NCBI GenBank assembly: GCA_002400085.1
Contig: DHEX01000134.1
Location: 1 to 5,866, forward strand
DNA: 5,866 nucleotides
Direction: 5' to 3'
Source: Clostridiaceae bacterium UBA4839
Lineage (GTDB): Bacteria; Bacillota; Clostridia; Clostridiales; Caloramatoraceae
Part shown: in pieces, positions 4,551-5,866 of the stretch
Position numbering within the stretch: position 1 is the stretch's first letter
How the letters are laid out: each line of letters opens with the position of its first letter
Notes under the pieces: generated by a model
What the model was told of the DNA's origin: nothing
What the model saw: the letters and a program-made list of their open reading frames with translations, nothing else
Database searches by the model: none
Position numbers and translations under genes: made by a program

Positions 4551-5866
4551 ATGGAAAATGTATTAAAAAAAGAATTGAAATTAAATGGACTTAATTGTGC
4601 AAATTGTGCGGCAAAAATTGAAAAAGAAGTAAATAATATTGATGGAGTTCAAAAAGCAAATGTTGATTTTATTTCTAAAAATCTTGTAATAAAAATAAAA
4701 AATAAAAATAATGCAAATGATATCATTAATAGTGCTATAAAAATAGTAGGCAAAATTAGACCTGATGTGATTGTGACAGTTAAAGAAAATGAGGAAGCAG
4801 ATAAAGAGGATATGGAAGAAGACAATAAAAAGGATTTAATTAAAATAGGAATTAGCTTTGTTATATTTTTAGCTGCTAATATATTAAAACTTCCTGAACC
4901 CTATAATTTTATATTGTTTTTTACAAGCTTTTTAATTTCCGGTTATGAGGTTATATTAAAAGCTATAAAAAATATTTTACACGGAAATGTTTTTGATGAA
5001 AATTTTTTGATGACTATTGCAACCATAGGGGCATTTTCAATTAAACAGTATCCTGAAGCTGTAGCCGTAATGATTTTTTATGACTTAGGGGAGTATTTTG
5101 AGGATAAGGCAGTTGATCATTCAAGGAAGTCAATTACTTCCTTAATGAACATTAAACCTTCGTTTGCAAACATTAAAACAGAAAACGGAATCAAGACTAT
5201 TTCCCCTAAAGAAGTTAAGATTGGTGATCTTGTTGTAGTAAAGCCAGGTGAAAAAGTCCCAGTAGATGGAAAGGTAGCTGAAGGCAGCTCCTTTATGGAT
5301 ACATCAGCACTTACTGGAGAGTCAGTTCCTCTTGGAGTAAATGAAGGAGATGCTGTTTTAAGTGGGTTTATAAATAAAAATGGACTTATTGTGTTTAAGG
5401 CTGAAAAGGAATTTGAAGATTCTACAGTTTCAAAGATTTTAGAGCTTGTTCAAAACGCCGGAAGTAAAAAAGCTAAAACTGAAAACTTTATAACTTCTTT
5501 TGCTAAGATATATACGCCAGTTGTAGTTTTCCTTGCTGTAGCTATTGCAATTTTTCCTCCAATATTTATGGAAGGTGCTGTATTTAAGGATTGGCTCTAT
5601 AGATCACTTATATTTCTTGTAATATCCTGTCCATGTGCCCTTGTAATTTCAATTCCTCTTGGGTTCTTTGGAGGAATAGGGGGAGCATCTAAAAAAGGAA
5701 TATTAGTTAAGGGCGGGAACTATCTTGAGGCACTGCAAAAAGCAGAAGTAGTTGCCTTTGATAAAACGGGGACATTAACAAAGGGAATATTTAATGTAAC
5801 TAAAGTAGTGCCTGAAAATAATTTTACAAAGGATGATGTAATAAAATATGCTGCCTATGCAGAAAG
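4551..5866 (+). CDS. cadA: P1B-type Cd/Zn/Pb-translocating ATPase (3' end beyond window)
   Basis: The first 438 residues of a heavy-metal efflux pump are present and the frame is still open at the window end; family members are usually 600-750 residues or more. Visible in order: an N-terminal HMA metal-binding domain (about 6-77) with the C16-A-N-C19 pair, an acidic linker (about 79-93), membrane helices from about 97, the actuator domain with TGES at 255-258, the membrane metal motif C360-P-C362, and the phosphorylation motif DKTGT with D404. The sequence around CPC continues SIPLGFFGGIGGASKKGILVKG, which resembles the Zn/Cd/Pb group (CadA/ZntA) more than the copper group. It uses ATP to expel divalent metals across the cytoplasmic membrane. 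The CadC-like repressor 46 bases upstream supports Cd/Pb/Zn as substrates. The ATP-binding domain remainder and last helices lie outside the window. Confidence 0.94.
   Translation, partial: MENVLKKELKLNGLNCANCAAKIEKEVNNIDGVQKANVDFISKNLVIKIKNKNNANDIINSAIKIVGKIRPDVIVTVKENEEADKEDMEEDNKKDLIKIGISFVIFLAANILKLPEPYNFILFFTSFLISGYEVILKAIKNILHGNVFDENFLMTIATIGAFSIKQYPEAVAVMIFYDLGEYFEDKAVDHSRKSITSLMNIKPSFANIKTENGIKTISPKEVKIGDLVVVKPGEKVPVDGKVAEGSSFMDTSALTGESVPLGVNEGDAVLSGFINKNGLIVFKAEKEFEDSTVSKILELVQNAGSKKAKTENFITSFAKIYTPVVVFLAVAIAIFPPIFMEGAVFKDWLYRSLIFLVISCPCALVISIPLGFFGGIGGASKKGILVKGGNYLEALQKAEVVAFDKTGTLTKGIFNVTKVVPENNFTKDDVIKYAAYAE

Noticed and set aside
4551..5866. Copper-exporting ATPase (CopA) as the identity of the pump
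   Set aside because: The sequence around the CPC motif resembles the Zn/Cd/Pb group, and the upstream repressor is CadC-like with Cd/Pb and Zn sites rather than CsoR or CopY.

Overview
The window looks like a chromosomal segment from a low-GC, Clostridium-like Firmicute. The DNA is strongly AT-rich, the genes use A/T-ending codons and strong AGGAGG-type ribosome binding sites, and one gene starts with TTG and another with GTG. The gene families also fit: an ornithine/alanine racemase-type PLP enzyme, a CvfB-type S1 protein, a long-hairpin chemoreceptor and a CadC/CadA metal-efflux pair. I cannot name the species.

Layout: (a) 1-327 (+) is the 3' end of a PLP-dependent amino-acid racemase of the ornithine racemase type. 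It is followed by a strong hairpin that can serve as a terminator on both strands. (b) 361-514 has no gene. Its left part is richer in GC than its surroundings and starts with a sequence resembling the end of an insertion sequence; further right is a perfect inverted repeat. (c) 515-1660 (-) is a probable two-gene operon, acylphosphatase (acyP) then the S1-domain RNA-binding protein CvfB. (d) 1661-1968 is a divergent, very AT-rich intergenic region carrying a good match to a sigma-28/SigD flagellar-chemotaxis promoter. (e) 1969-3966 (+) is a 665-residue dCache-type methyl-accepting chemotaxis protein, followed by two successive hairpins. (f) 4054-5866 (+) is a metal-resistance operon: a sigma-A promoter, an ArsR/SmtB-type operator, a CadC-like repressor carrying both known metal-site motifs of the family, and a P1B-type Cd/Zn/Pb-exporting ATPase cut off by the window end.

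How the genes work together: only the last two clearly form one functional circuit. The repressor should bind the operator at the transcription start, leave it when Cd(II), Pb(II) or Zn(II) binds, and so switch on its own gene and the efflux pump. The chemoreceptor is probably controlled separately, by the flagellar sigma factor. The acyP-cvfB pair and the racemase are unrelated neighbours. I see no phage, CRISPR, toxin-antitoxin or defence genes. Nothing here amounts to a convincing undescribed system. The points most worth a second look are the two-site metal sensor with its compact promoter-operator, the sigma-28 promoter with a long leader, and the possible insertion-sequence scar beside the shared terminator.
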